Positions 14,720 through 23,075 of a stretch of 24,886 bases of DNA are shown piece by piece. Under the pieces are notes generated by a model. It was not told the DNA's origin, searched no databases, and saw nothing but the letters and a program-made list of their open reading frames with translations. How positions within the stretch are numbered: position 1 is the first letter of the stretch; every line of letters starts with the position of its first letter. A program made the translations under genes and the position numbers. Source of the stretch: JANYJJ01 sp038241115 (GTDB lineage Bacteria > Pseudomonadota > Gammaproteobacteria > Burkholderiales > Burkholderiaceae_C); NCBI GenBank assembly GCA_038241115.1, contig JBBRGA010000034.1:1-24886 (forward strand). The letters are read 5' to 3'.

Positions 14720-15415
14720 CTAGGCTGGGTCGTCGTTGCGAATAGCTGCTGCGGGATAGACGTTTTTGTCCTCTGACTGAGGTATTAAAGGTGGCACGGG
14801 CGGGGGCATTGGCGATGACTCCAAGACACCAGTTTCTGAGTCTGGAATCGAACCCGAATTCGACCCTAAATTTTGGACAAGTTGATCGTCATGACGTTGA
14901 TGCGTTCGGATGCCCGTGCGCAGATAGCGGTTTTGGTGGTTGGTGCGCGGTAGAAATCGGGCCAGTTCGGTCAAGGCCATTTGGTAAACCTCGCGCTTGA
15001 ACTCAATGACCACGTCCAGCGGAATCCAGTATTCGTGCCAGCGCCAAGCATCGAATTCGGGATGATCGGTGGCGCGTAAATTCATGTCGTTGTCGCTGCC
15101 CATAAGCTGCAACAAAAACCAGATTTGTTTTTGACCTCGATAATGACCTCGGGCATCGCGCCTTATGAAATGGTCGGGCACTTCATAACGCAACCAATCG
15201 CGGGTGCGCGCAATGATGCGCACGTGCTCAGGACTGAGCCCCACTTCTTCGTGCAACTCACGAAACATCGCCTGCTCGGGCGTCTCGCCGTAATTGATGC
15301 CCCCTTGCGGGAACTGCCAGGAGTGAGTGCGGAGCCTTTTGCCCCAAAACACTTGGTTCCTTTGGTTGAGCAGAACAATGCCGACGTTGGGTCTAAACCC
15401 TTCACGGTCGAGCAT
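14720..15415 (-). CDS. rppH: RNA pyrophosphohydrolase RppH (Nudix)
   Basis: 231 residues from the ATG at 15415. It removes pyrophosphate from 5' triphosphorylated RNA and so starts RNase E-dependent decay. The start MLDREGFRPNVGIVLLN is the family N-terminus; a TTG at 15427 would add only four residues. The Nudix box fits exactly at residues 38-60 (G-x5-E-x7-RELHEEVGL). HWYR-like RWHEYWIPLDVVIEFKR completes the RppH core at about 155. The last ~70 residues are a low-complexity tail with Pro/Ser (MPPPVPPLIPQ) that E. coli RppH (176 residues) lacks. It is divergent from proS and convergent with proB. Confidence 0.97.
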   Translation of the reverse strand: MLDREGFRPNVGIVLLNQRNQVFWGKRLRTHSWQFPQGGINYGETPEQAMFRELHEEVGLSPEHVRIIARTRDWLRYEVPDHFIRRDARGHYRGQKQIWFLLQLMGSDNDMNLRATDHPEFDAWRWHEYWIPLDVVIEFKREVYQMALTELARFLPRTNHQNRYLRTGIRTHQRHDDQLVQNLGSNSGSIPDSETGVLESSPMPPPVPPLIPQSEDKNVYPAAAIRNDDPA

Positions 15416-15609
15416 AATCAACCCCAAATTTTCGTTAAAACGATTATTGCATTGGCGCTGTGGGATTCAAACCCTTGAGTTTCCCGCAAGGGCTTTCGCA
15501 AGCTTTTCTGAACACGCGTCTGACGGCGCCTGTCAAAGAACCAGCTCCGAGCCGAGCCAACCCCACGCTTTCTGCGCGTTCAACTTCTGCCCACGGGGTC
15601 CTAATTTGT

Positions 15610-17355
15610 ATGAAAGCCTCCCAGTTTTTCATTTCGACGCTGAAAGAGGCGCCTTCTGAAGCGGAAGTGGTCAGTCACAAGCTCATGATGCGCGCCGGCA
15701 TGATCAAGCGTTTGGGCCCCGGAATCTACAGCTACATGCCGATGGGGTTGCGCGTGATTCGCAAGGTCGAAGCCATCGTTCGCGAAGAGATGACGCGCGC
15801 AGGCGCGGTCGAGTTACTGATGCCTGTGGTGCAACCTGCCGAGCTGTGGATGGAGACGGGGCGCTTTGAAAAAATGGGTCCCGAACTGATGCGCGTGAAA
15901 GATCGCCATGACCGCGACTACATCATTCAGCCCACCAGCGAAGAGGTTATTACTGACATCGCGCGCCAAGAACTGCGCAGCTACAAGCAGCTTCCTAAGA
16001 ATTTCTTCCATATTCAGACCAAATTTCGAGATGAACGCCGACCGCGTTTTGGGGTTATGCGCGGGCGCGAATTCACCATGAAAGATGCTTACTCCTTCGA
16101 CCGTGACGTGGCCGCAGCCAGCGTCAGTTACGACAACATGTACGCCGCCTACACGCGAATTTTTGAGCGCATGGGTTTGTCCTTTCGAGCGGTGGCGGCC
16201 GATACCGGTGCTATCGGAGGTTTGCGCTCGCACGAGTTCCAAGTGATTGCCGACACTGGCGAAGACGCCGTCGTTTACTGCCCAAGCTCTGACTACGCAG
16301 CCAACATCGAATTGGCCGAAGCCTTGCCTTTGCTCGAGGCACGTGCCGCGCCATCTCAGGCTCTGGTCAAGGTGGCGACACCTGGGAAAAGCACTTGTGA
16401 GGAGGTCGCCCAATTTTTGAATCTGCCGCTAGAGCAAACGGTGAAATCACTGGTGCTCGCGACGGAAGAAAAGAACAAGGACGGTGAAATCGTCAAAGTA
16501 GTCGTGTGGCTGTTACTGGTGCGAGGTGACCATGCGCTGAATGAAGTCAAAGCCAGCAAATTGCCGGGCCTGAAAGCGGGCTTTCGCTTTGCGACGGCAA
16601 GCGAGATTGAAGATCATTTCGGCAGCAAGCCGGGCTACTTGGGTCTGCTGGGCGTGAAAAAGTCAGTTCGGGTGGTGGCCGATAGCACCGTGGCGCTCAT
16701 GGCCGATTTCATCTGCGGGGCGAATGAAGAAGGCTTCCACCACACCGGCGTCAACTGGGTCCGCGACCTGCCCGAGCCTGAACTTGTGGCCGATATTCGC
16801 AACGCCGTGGAAGGCAACCCATCGCCCGACGGCAAAGGCATTTTGGCAATTCAGCGCGGCATCGAAGTAGGCCATGTTTTTTTATTGGGCACGCGCTACA
16901 GCGAAGACATGAAGGCCACTTACCTGGACGAAACAGGCAAGCCGCAGCTGATGCAAATGGGCTGTTACGGCATCGGTATCACGCGGATTTTGGGTGCCGC
17001 CATTGAGCAAGGTCACGACGCGCGGGGCATCGTGTGGCCGGTTGCATTGGCGCCGTTCAGCGTGGTGCTTTGTCCTATCGGTTACGACCGGTCCGCCGAG
17101 GTCAAGGCGGCGGCTGACCGACTGCACGCTGAGTTGCAAGACGCGGGCATCGATGTGATGTTGGACGACCGTGGTGAACGGCCGGGTGCCATGTTTGCAG
17201 ATTGGGAATTGGTGGGCGTTCCGCACCGCATCGTCATCTCTGAGCGAGGCTTGAAAGAAGGCCAGCTCGAATACCAAGGCCGTCGCGATCCGGCCCCCAG
17301 CGTCGTGGCTTTGCCTGATTTGCAGATCTGGTTGAAGGCCAAACTCAGCGCATGA
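15610..17355 (+). CDS. proS: Prolyl-tRNA synthetase (bacterial type, with editing domain)
   Basis: 581 residues (E. coli 572). It charges tRNA-Pro and edits alanyl-tRNA-Pro. A class II core opens with MKASQFFISTLKEAPSEAE, motif 1 around GIYSYMPMGLRVIRK, the TSEE proline-site residues, and motif 2 FRDERRPRFGVMRGREF. An insertion domain (about 225-405; AQFLNLPLEQTVKSLVL) is the trans-editing type. Motif 3 is GCYGIGITR, and the C-terminal anticodon domain (APFSVVLCPIG) follows. The ATG at 15610 is set by family alignment; the frame is open from 15460 but lacks similarity, and the Shine-Dalgarno is weak. Its stop overlaps the next gene by 4 bp. Confidence 0.98.
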   Translation: MKASQFFISTLKEAPSEAEVVSHKLMMRAGMIKRLGPGIYSYMPMGLRVIRKVEAIVREEMTRAGAVELLMPVVQPAELWMETGRFEKMGPELMRVKDRHDRDYIIQPTSEEVITDIARQELRSYKQLPKNFFHIQTKFRDERRPRFGVMRGREFTMKDAYSFDRDVAAASVSYDNMYAAYTRIFERMGLSFRAVAADTGAIGGLRSHEFQVIADTGEDAVVYCPSSDYAANIELAEALPLLEARAAPSQALVKVATPGKSTCEEVAQFLNLPLEQTVKSLVLATEEKNKDGEIVKVVVWLLLVRGDHALNEVKASKLPGLKAGFRFATASEIEDHFGSKPGYLGLLGVKKSVRVVADSTVALMADFICGANEEGFHHTGVNWVRDLPEPELVADIRNAVEGNPSPDGKGILAIQRGIEVGHVFLLGTRYSEDMKATYLDETGKPQLMQMGCYGIGITRILGAAIEQGHDARGIVWPVALAPFSVVLCPIGYDRSAEVKAAADRLHAELQDAGIDVMLDDRGERPGAMFADWELVGVPHRIVISERGLKEGQLEYQGRRDPAPSVVALPDLQIWLKAKLSA

Positions 17356-17996
17356 AAGACGGGGAAGAAGCGGTCGCCAACGGGCGACGCGCTTGGCTGC
17401 TGGGCGCAGCCGCTTCGGTTGCCTCAATGCTGCCGTGGCAAGCTGCGCATGCGGGTTCGCAAGTCGAAGAGCCTTTGGCCAATTCAGTGAGGTCAGCGCT
17501 TTCGGCGGCAGTGCTTGACAGCGCACCACCCAAGCCGTCGTTCGACACGATGGATGAGCGCTTGGTTTACCTGCGATGGCTGGGTGCCATGAGCGACCGT
17601 TTGAAAAAGAAACACACAGAGCACCTCACCCGCATCGACTTCCTGGAAGCCGTTTGGTACGAGAGCAAACGCAAAGGCCTTGACCCGTCACTGGTGCTGG
17701 GATTAATTCAGGTAGAAAGTGGATTTCGCAAGTACGCCATCAGCAGTGCGGGCGCGCGCGGATACATGCAGGTGATGCCGTTTTGGGCGCGTTTGATTGG
17801 TGATGGTGACGCCAGCCGCTTGTTCCACATGCAAACCAATTTGCGCTTCGGCTGCGTCATTCTGCGCCACTATCTTGACATCGAGCGCGGTGATTTGTTC
17901 ATGACCTTGGGCCGCTACAACGGCAGCCGGGGCCGCGCCGAATATCCCAATTTGGTGTTCGGCGCACGCAAGGCCTGGGACCACAAAGCGGCCTGA
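17352..17996 (+). CDS. Exported lytic transglycosylase-like (SLT domain) protein
   Basis: 214 residues. The C-terminal part is a transglycosylase SLT domain: WYESKRKGLDPSLVLGLIQVESGFRKYAIS with the probable catalytic Glu122, then SSAGARGYMQVMPFW and the late GRYNGSRGRAEYP motif. Such enzymes cleave peptidoglycan glycan strands in the periplasm, giving anhydro-muropeptides. The N-terminus has a signal with paired arginines (NGRRAWLLG, residues 10-18), a hydrophobic stretch and AHA|G near 34, which looks like a Tat signal; no lipobox is seen. Its ATG at 17352 overlaps the proS stop (ATGA), so translation is probably coupled. I do not assign a specific mlt name. Confidence 0.88.
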   Translation: MKDGEEAVANGRRAWLLGAAASVASMLPWQAAHAGSQVEEPLANSVRSALSAAVLDSAPPKPSFDTMDERLVYLRWLGAMSDRLKKKHTEHLTRIDFLEAVWYESKRKGLDPSLVLGLIQVESGFRKYAISSAGARGYMQVMPFWARLIGDGDASRLFHMQTNLRFGCVILRHYLDIERGDLFMTLGRYNGSRGRAEYPNLVFGARKAWDHKAA

Positions 17997-18045
17997 CGAA
18001 TCTGTCGAAATCGCCTCTCAAGCCGCTCCTGCTTCTGCAAATTCT

Positions 18046-18363
18046 TCAGGCGGGCGTGCCCAACACCTGTTGCAATTCCCCGGCTTGATACATCTCGGTC
18101 ATGATGTCCGACCCTCCGACGAACTCACCGTTCACGTACAGCTGCGGGATGGTGGGCCAGTCTGAATACTGCTTGATGCCTTGGCGCACGCCTTCGTCTT
18201 CGAGCACGTTGACGGTTTTCAAATCTCCGACTTGACAAGATTTCAAAATTTGAATGGCGCGACCTGAAAAGCCGCACTGCGGAAACTGCGAGGTGCCTTT
18301 CATGAAAAGCACCACGCGGTTGGATTTGACGAGTTCGTCGATGCGTTGTTGAGCGTCGCTCAT
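18046..18363 (-). CDS. grxD: Monothiol glutaredoxin GrxD (CGFS type)
   Basis: 105 residues. Monothiol Grx4-type proteins bind and transfer [2Fe-2S] clusters with glutathione. The active-site motif is CGFS at 30-33, followed by the GSH-binding WPTIPQLYVNGEFVGGSDI stretch. The ATG at 18363 is set by the family start (MSDAQQRIDELV) and has AAAGG 8 nt upstream; the frame is open to 18438 without similarity. It lies downstream of the hemA-prfA-prmC string, but a beta-barrel gene separates it from prmC. It is convergent with the SLT gene (49-bp gap, no clear terminator). Confidence 0.97.
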   Translation of the reverse strand: MSDAQQRIDELVKSNRVVLFMKGTSQFPQCGFSGRAIQILKSCQVGDLKTVNVLEDEGVRQGIKQYSDWPTIPQLYVNGEFVGGSDIMTEMYQAGELQQVLGTPA

Positions 18364-18462
18364 GGTCTGGCCTTTTATTTGCTGATGAGAAGCCGCAAGC
18401 TTAAACGAGCAGATCGCCCGGGGTCGCAGAAACCACAAATCTCAGTGTGCTCAACCGTGCGC

Positions 18463-19140
18463 TCAGAACGAGTAACTTACGCCCAGTTGCAACACCGGCG
18501 ACACGCGCATTTCGCGCAGTGTGTCGTCCAAGCTTTGGCCGCCGCCGAGCACACGGCCCAGTTTCACGGCCGAGCCAGGGTTCAGTGCCATCACTCCGAC
18601 GTCCGCAGTGAACCCCCAACCGCCTTTCGTTGAAATGCCGCTGTAGCCAAAGCCGAAGTAGGGAACGGCGTTGGACTCAGAGGCGGCTTGATCTGTCGTG
18701 ACTGCGTTTGCGCCGCGCAAATCGACGCTGAAACCGCGCGCGTTTCCCGCCAAAGTTGCAGCGTTGACCGACGGGTAGCCTGCACTGCGCGGTCCAACGA
18801 GCAAGCCGCTGGTGGCTCGAAAGCCGCCACCCAGCAGGTCGGTCAATGCACTGATCGGATTGCGCGCACCAGTGTGATCACTCAAGCGGTGACCACCGCT
18901 GCTGCCAAAATAGTAGTCACCCATCACTCTGACGCTGCGAAGCGTCAAACCGCCACCTGCTCCTGAATATTTCTCGGTTGGCAACCCAGAATTCAACAAG
19001 TTATTTGGCGATCCGGCCCCCAGCAAGATGCGACCTTGCCATCGCGGTGCCGTGGTCAACCCTTCGCCCTCGCCTGCGTACGCAGCAGGTCCGGTAAACA
19101 GCGCAAAAGCAGCGGTCAGTAACAAGATGGGCGCTTGCAT
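18463..19140 (-). CDS. Putative outer-membrane beta-barrel protein, function unknown
   Basis: 225 residues. A signal peptide (MQAPILLLTAAFALFTGPAAYA|GEGEG) is followed by a Gly/Ser-rich sequence with alternating hydrophobic residues and ends in VLQLGVSYSF, a C-terminal Phe strand typical of proteins inserted by the BAM complex. Aromatic girdle-like pieces (GDYYFGSSGG, VPYFGFGYSGIS, WGFTADVGVMAL) support a small barrel. I do not recognise a named family. AGGAG lies 7 nt before the ATG at 19140. It has its own 148-bp upstream spacer after prmC, so it may have a separate promoter, though no clear -35/-10 is visible. It sits between prmC and grxD. Confidence 0.75.
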   Translation of the reverse strand: MQAPILLLTAAFALFTGPAAYAGEGEGLTTAPRWQGRILLGAGSPNNLLNSGLPTEKYSGAGGGLTLRSVRVMGDYYFGSSGGHRLSDHTGARNPISALTDLLGGGFRATSGLLVGPRSAGYPSVNAATLAGNARGFSVDLRGANAVTTDQAASESNAVPYFGFGYSGISTKGGWGFTADVGVMALNPGSAVKLGRVLGGGQSLDDTLREMRVSPVLQLGVSYSF

Positions 19141-19288
19141 GGAGGTCTCCTGAAGCAGGGTGAAATCTTGCTCGAGTTCATCCTACGCCTGACGCTGCGG
19201 CTTGTACCGCCTGTTTGAGGCCTAAAGCCAGTGCTATTGACTCATACGCTGCAGCGCTGGCCGGTCTCGCATCGCGCCACCCGTGAAA

Positions 19289-20134
19289 TCAGACTTGACC
19301 TCCGGAGCACCTTTCGTGGCCTGCCAAGTCGAGGCGGCTTTGCACAGCGCACAGGCCGCTTTGTTGCAAAAGCGCCTGCACTGCCGTCGATTGTTCGTGC
19401 CCGTGTTCCATCAGGAGCCATGAGTTTTCAAACAAGTGAGCGCCCGCACCTTTTACGATTTCTCGCAAAGCATCCAGTCCGTCAGGCCCCGATGTCAACG
19501 CCATGACGGGCTCAAAGTGCAAGGCAGCCATGTGCGGGTCGTTATCTGCGATGTAGGGCGGGTTGCTGATGGCCAGATCAAAGCGCTCTGTGCCCAAGGC
19601 CCGCCACCAGTGGCTGTTCAGGAATCGAACCTCCAAATTCAAAGCAGCTGCATTGCGCCGCGCCACTTGCAAAGCCTCGGGGCTGGCGTCCAACGCAGTG
19701 ACTTGGGCGCGCGGGCAGGCGTGTTTGACGGCCAGCGCGATGGCGCCGCTTCCGCACCCTAAGTCGACTACGCGTGGTGCTGCATGCGCCGACAACTCGG
19801 TGCGCAACACCTCGAGTGCCCACTCCACCAGCACCTCGGTATCGGGACGCGGCACCAGCACATGTGCATTGACGTGCAGGTTCAAGCCGTGAAATTCTCT
19901 GGCACCCAACAGATAGGCCAAGGGCTCGCCCGCTTCGCGGCGTGTCAGGAGCTCCAAAAACTCGGCTTGTTGGGCAGACGGCAGCGTGGTGTCGTTGTGA
20001 GCGATCAGCCAGGTGCGACTGCGATCCGCGCAAAAAGCCACGAGCAATTGCGCGTCCAAGGCGTCGACACCGCGGTCTCTGGCGCCGCGCAGGAGCTCAC
20101 TGATTTGAAGCGCGCCCACTTGAAGCGGGCTCAA
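19289..20134 (-). CDS. prmC: Release factor glutamine methyltransferase PrmC (HemK)
   Basis: 281 residues. It methylates the Gln of the GGQ motif in release factors RF1 and RF2 with SAM. An N-terminal helical domain (LLTRREAGEPLAYLLGAREFHGL, VLVPRPDTE) precedes the Rossmann domain with VVDLGCGSGAIAL near 122 and the catalytic NPPYI at 191-195. Its substrate gene prfA is directly upstream; the TTG start at 20134 overlaps the prfA stop by 4 bp (TTGA), suggesting coupling. An in-frame GTG five codons later is an alternative. The last residues (HERCSGGQV) are unremarkable. The catalytic set is complete. Confidence 0.96.
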   Translation of the reverse strand: MSPLQVGALQISELLRGARDRGVDALDAQLLVAFCADRSRTWLIAHNDTTLPSAQQAEFLELLTRREAGEPLAYLLGAREFHGLNLHVNAHVLVPRPDTEVLVEWALEVLRTELSAHAAPRVVDLGCGSGAIALAVKHACPRAQVTALDASPEALQVARRNAAALNLEVRFLNSHWWRALGTERFDLAISNPPYIADNDPHMAALHFEPVMALTSGPDGLDALREIVKGAGAHLFENSWLLMEHGHEQSTAVQALLQQSGLCAVQSRLDLAGHERCSGGQV

Positions 20135-21225
20135 GCGTCGCCGCTCTCTAAGGTCGCCAGTTGCTCGGCCGCTTGTGCAGCTTGCAGCGCGCCGATGACC
20201 TCACCCAAATCGCCTTCCAAAATGGATTGCAGTTTGTACAGCGTAAGGTTGATGCGGTGGTCCGTAAGGCGACCCTGCGGAAAGTTGTAGGTGCGGATGC
20301 GGTCGCTGCGGTCGCCGGTACCGATCAAACCCTTGCGTGTGGCGGCGTCTTTGGCAGCGCGTTCGCTGCGGTCTTTTTCGCGGATGCGCGCCACTAAAAC
20401 CGACATCGCTTTGGCTTTGTTGCGGTGCTGCGAGCGGTCGTCCTGACATTCGGCCACCGTGCCGGTGGGGATGTGAGTGATGCGGATGGCGCTGTCGGTT
20501 TTGTTGACGTGTTGACCGCCTGCGCCGCTGGCGCGGAAGGTGTCGATGCGCAAATCTGCCGGGTTGAGCTGAATTTCTTCTGTCTCGTCGGGTTCGGCCA
20601 ACACCGCCACGGTGCAGGCGCTGGTGTGAATGCGGCCCTGGGTTTCAGTGGTTGGCACGCGTTGCACGCGATGGCCGCCGGACTCGAATTTCAAGCGCGC
20701 GTAAACGTCTTTGCCTTCCACGCGAAACACCACTTCTTTGTAACCACCGAGGTCTGAGTCGCTTTGTGACATCACCTCGGTGCGCCAGCCGCTGCGCTCC
20801 GCATGGCGCAAATACATGCGCGCCAAATCGGCTGCAAACAGCGCCGATTCATCGCCGCCAGTGCCGGCGCGGATCTCGATGAAGGCGTTGCGCGAGTCGT
20901 CCGGATCGCGTGGCAACAGCGACGCCTGCAGCTCGGCGTGCAGTCCGTCCATGTCGGCCTGAGCCTGAGCGATTTCTTCCTTGGCCATGTCGGCCATCTC
21001 GGGCATCGTCGGGTCGTCGAGCATGGCGCGCGCGGCCTCGCGGTCATGCTCACGCTGCACAAATCGCTGGTAGCGCTCAACCACCCACTGCACTTCGGCA
21101 TGTTCGCGGGTGAGCTCGCGATAGCGCTTCATGTCGGCTGCCACGCCGCCGTCGGCAAGGCTGGCGTCCAGCTCGGCCAGGCGCATGACGAGGCGGTCGA
21201 ACTGTTGGCGAAGGGAGTCTTTCAT
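20131..21225 (-). CDS. prfA: Peptide chain release factor 1
   Basis: 364 residues (E. coli 360). RF1 reads UAA and UAG and triggers hydrolysis of peptidyl-tRNA. The stop-codon tripeptide region RVPTTETQGRIHTSACTV shows Pro191-Thr-Thr193, fitting the PxT rule of RF1, not the SPF of RF2. The catalytic loop SGAGGQHVNKTDSAIR has GGQ at 236-238. No programmed frameshift site is seen, as expected for RF1. The ATG at 21225 is set by family alignment; the frame is open to a TTG at 21285 without similarity. It is 135 bp downstream of hemA and directly coupled to prmC. Confidence 0.98.
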   Translation of the reverse strand: MKDSLRQQFDRLVMRLAELDASLADGGVAADMKRYRELTREHAEVQWVVERYQRFVQREHDREAARAMLDDPTMPEMADMAKEEIAQAQADMDGLHAELQASLLPRDPDDSRNAFIEIRAGTGGDESALFAADLARMYLRHAERSGWRTEVMSQSDSDLGGYKEVVFRVEGKDVYARLKFESGGHRVQRVPTTETQGRIHTSACTVAVLAEPDETEEIQLNPADLRIDTFRASGAGGQHVNKTDSAIRITHIPTGTVAECQDDRSQHRNKAKAMSVLVARIREKDRSERAAKDAATRKGLIGTGDRSDRIRTYNFPQGRLTDHRINLTLYKLQSILEGDLGEVIGALQAAQAAEQLATLESGDA

Positions 21226-21360
21226 GGCGGTGGGCGCTTGGCCGGATATCAGCGGGACTGCAACTTGAAGGTGCAGTGAGTCCAAACGTGAACTCGAACT
21301 GCAAGATTTACCCGCCGCCGTCAGGCACTGACCACAGCGCGGCGAGCTCAGTCAGCGTCG

Positions 21361-22650
21361 CTAGTGGCTGCCGCCGTCGTATGGGCCGCGTCGGGTGGTG
21401 CCGCGCAGGAACAGTTTGGACACCGTTTGCGCCAGCTCGTTGCGGTGTTCGCCGTCGGCTGCGTGCAACTCTGCCATCGTGCCGTGAAGCATTTTTTGGG
21501 TCAAGCCGCGCGACAAGATTTCCAGCACGGCGTCGACATCTTCGCCTTTGGCCAACAGCTTGCGCGCGCGTGCCAATTCGGCGGCGCGCCAGCCGTCGGC
21601 CTGCGCATTCAAAGCCTGAATCAAAGGCACCGAGCCGCGCTGGTCCAGCCAATGAACAAAGCCCTGAACGCCAGTCTCGATGATGGCTTCGGCCTGCTGA
21701 ACCGCCGCTTGGCGCTTCTCGCCGGCGGTTTGCACCAGCGTTGAAAGGTCGTCCACCGTGTACAAATAAACGTCCGACAAGCGTGCGACTTCGGGTTCGA
21801 TGTCGCGCGGCACGGCCAAGTCGACCATGAAAATGGGGCGCCGCTTTCGGGCTTTCAAAGCACGTTCAACAGCGCCCAATCCAATCAGCGGCAGGGCGCT
21901 GGCAGTGCACGAAATCACCACATCAAACTCATGCAGGCGGCCGGGCAAGTCGGCCAGGCGCATCGCCTCGCCGGCAAAGCGCGTGGCCAGCGCCTCGCCG
22001 CGCTCCAGCGTGCGGTTGGCAATGGTGATGCCGCTCGGGTTTTTGGCTGCGAAGTGCGTGGCGACCAACTCGATCATTTCGCCGGCCCCGACAAACAGCA
22101 ACTTCAGCTGCGCCAAGTCTTCGAACAGTTGAGAGGCCAAATGCACCGAAGCGGCGGCCATGCTCACCGAGTGCGAGCCAATTTCGGTCGAGGTGCGCAC
22201 TTCCTTGGCCACCGCAAATGAGCGCTGGAACATCTGGTGCAAGGTGGAGCCCAACGTGCCAGCCGAGTCGGCTTCGCGAACCGCCTGCTTCATCTGACCC
22301 AAAATTTGCGGTTCGCCCAGCACCATGGAATCTAGCCCGCTTGCCACTCTGAAGGCATGGCGCGCTGCCTCGCCACCTTCCAGCACATAAGTGTGGTGCT
22401 GCAGCGTTCCGCCACCCACGCCACCCACGCCTGCCAGCCATTCCATGGCCGGTGCCACCAATCCTGCGTCGGCACCCACATACAACTCGGTGCGGTTGCA
22501 GGTGGAGACCAAGGCCGCTTCGGGGGCGCGTTCCAGCTTTTGGCGAAACGCCTGCAAAGTGGGCGCCAGTTGATCCGGTGCGAAAGCAAACCGCGCCCGC
22601 AAATCCAAGGGTGCGGTGGTGTGGTTCAGGCCAACAGCAAAAACGCTCAT
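21361..22650 (-). CDS. hemA: Glutamyl-tRNA reductase
   Basis: 429 residues. It reduces glutamyl-tRNA(Glu) with NADPH to glutamate-1-semialdehyde, the first committed step of the C5 heme pathway. The catalytic domain begins MSVFAVGLNHTTAPLDLR, has the nucleophile Cys51 in STCNRTE and GLDSMVLGEPQILGQMK; the NADPH domain carries FVGAGEMIELVATHF and IANRT; a C-terminal dimerisation helix ends the protein. The ATG at 22650 is the family start. A perfect TATAAT lies only 6 nt before it, so the mRNA may be leaderless or nearly so. It heads the hemA-prfA-prmC string. Confidence 0.98.
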   Translation of the reverse strand: MSVFAVGLNHTTAPLDLRARFAFAPDQLAPTLQAFRQKLERAPEAALVSTCNRTELYVGADAGLVAPAMEWLAGVGGVGGGTLQHHTYVLEGGEAARHAFRVASGLDSMVLGEPQILGQMKQAVREADSAGTLGSTLHQMFQRSFAVAKEVRTSTEIGSHSVSMAAASVHLASQLFEDLAQLKLLFVGAGEMIELVATHFAAKNPSGITIANRTLERGEALATRFAGEAMRLADLPGRLHEFDVVISCTASALPLIGLGAVERALKARKRRPIFMVDLAVPRDIEPEVARLSDVYLYTVDDLSTLVQTAGEKRQAAVQQAEAIIETGVQGFVHWLDQRGSVPLIQALNAQADGWRAAELARARKLLAKGEDVDAVLEILSRGLTQKMLHGTMAELHAADGEHRNELAQTVSKLFLRGTTRRGPYDGGSH

Positions 22651-22656
22651 CCTCTA

Positions 22657-22662
22657 ATTATA
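22657..22662 (-). promoter_or_regulatory. Candidate -10 box of hemA, extremely close to the start codon
   Basis: Perfect TATAAT on the minus strand; the A of the hemA ATG is the seventh base after it, where transcription normally starts. The hexamer 17 bp upstream (CTGCGA) is a weak -35. Confidence 0.45.
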
Positions 22663-22746
22663 AAATTTCGCAAAGACCTTCGCAGAGGTTTATCCCGTGC
22701 ATCTTGGCAATGAACGGCTCGATGTTGCTGGCACCCCGAAAAACTT

Positions 22747-23040
22747 ATGAGAACCGCACCCATGGGTCCGTTGGACGCGCTGTGGCATTTGGCCAATTTA
22801 TTCGCTCCCGCATTCAGTCTGGGACTGATATCGGCAATTTTTGCCAAGCTGGTTTGGCGACGCTCGCTGGCCGGGCAACGCTGGCAGCGTCTGGCGGGTT
22901 GGGCGGTGTGTGCGGCCACGGCAGCATGGCTGGGAGGACTGCTTTTCTTCGGCCGTGACGGCAAGATGGTCGGCTACGGTTTGATGGTGACGTCGTGTGC
23001 GCTGAGCTTGTGGTGGGCAGGGTTTGCGGCCAAACGCTGA
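22747..23040 (+). CDS. Small integral membrane protein, function unknown
   Basis: 97 residues with three hydrophobic segments: about 15-37 (NLFAPAFSLGLISAIFAKLVW), 49-68 (AGWAVCAATAAWLGGLLFF) and 74-94 (MVGYGLMVTSCALSLWWAGF). Positively charged RR/R residues between segments 1 and 2 and the terminal AAKR suggest those ends are cytoplasmic. I do not recognise the family. It is divergent from hemA with a 96-bp spacer and convergent with miaB. The ATG at 22747 lacks a good ribosome site; an ATG at 22762 (MGPLDALWHL) is an alternative start. Coding is supported by the clean membrane-protein composition and Burkholderiales-like codon use. Confidence 0.7.
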   Translation: MRTAPMGPLDALWHLANLFAPAFSLGLISAIFAKLVWRRSLAGQRWQRLAGWAVCAATAAWLGGLLFFGRDGKMVGYGLMVTSCALSLWWAGFAAKR

Positions 23041-23075
23041 CCTGATCAGTACCGGCATCCCAAACCCCAAGCCCG

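Noticed and set aside
15460..15609. 50-residue N-terminal extension of ProS
   Set aside because: ProS homologues start at MKASQFF; the extra part is arginine/serine-rich promoter-region sequence without similarity.
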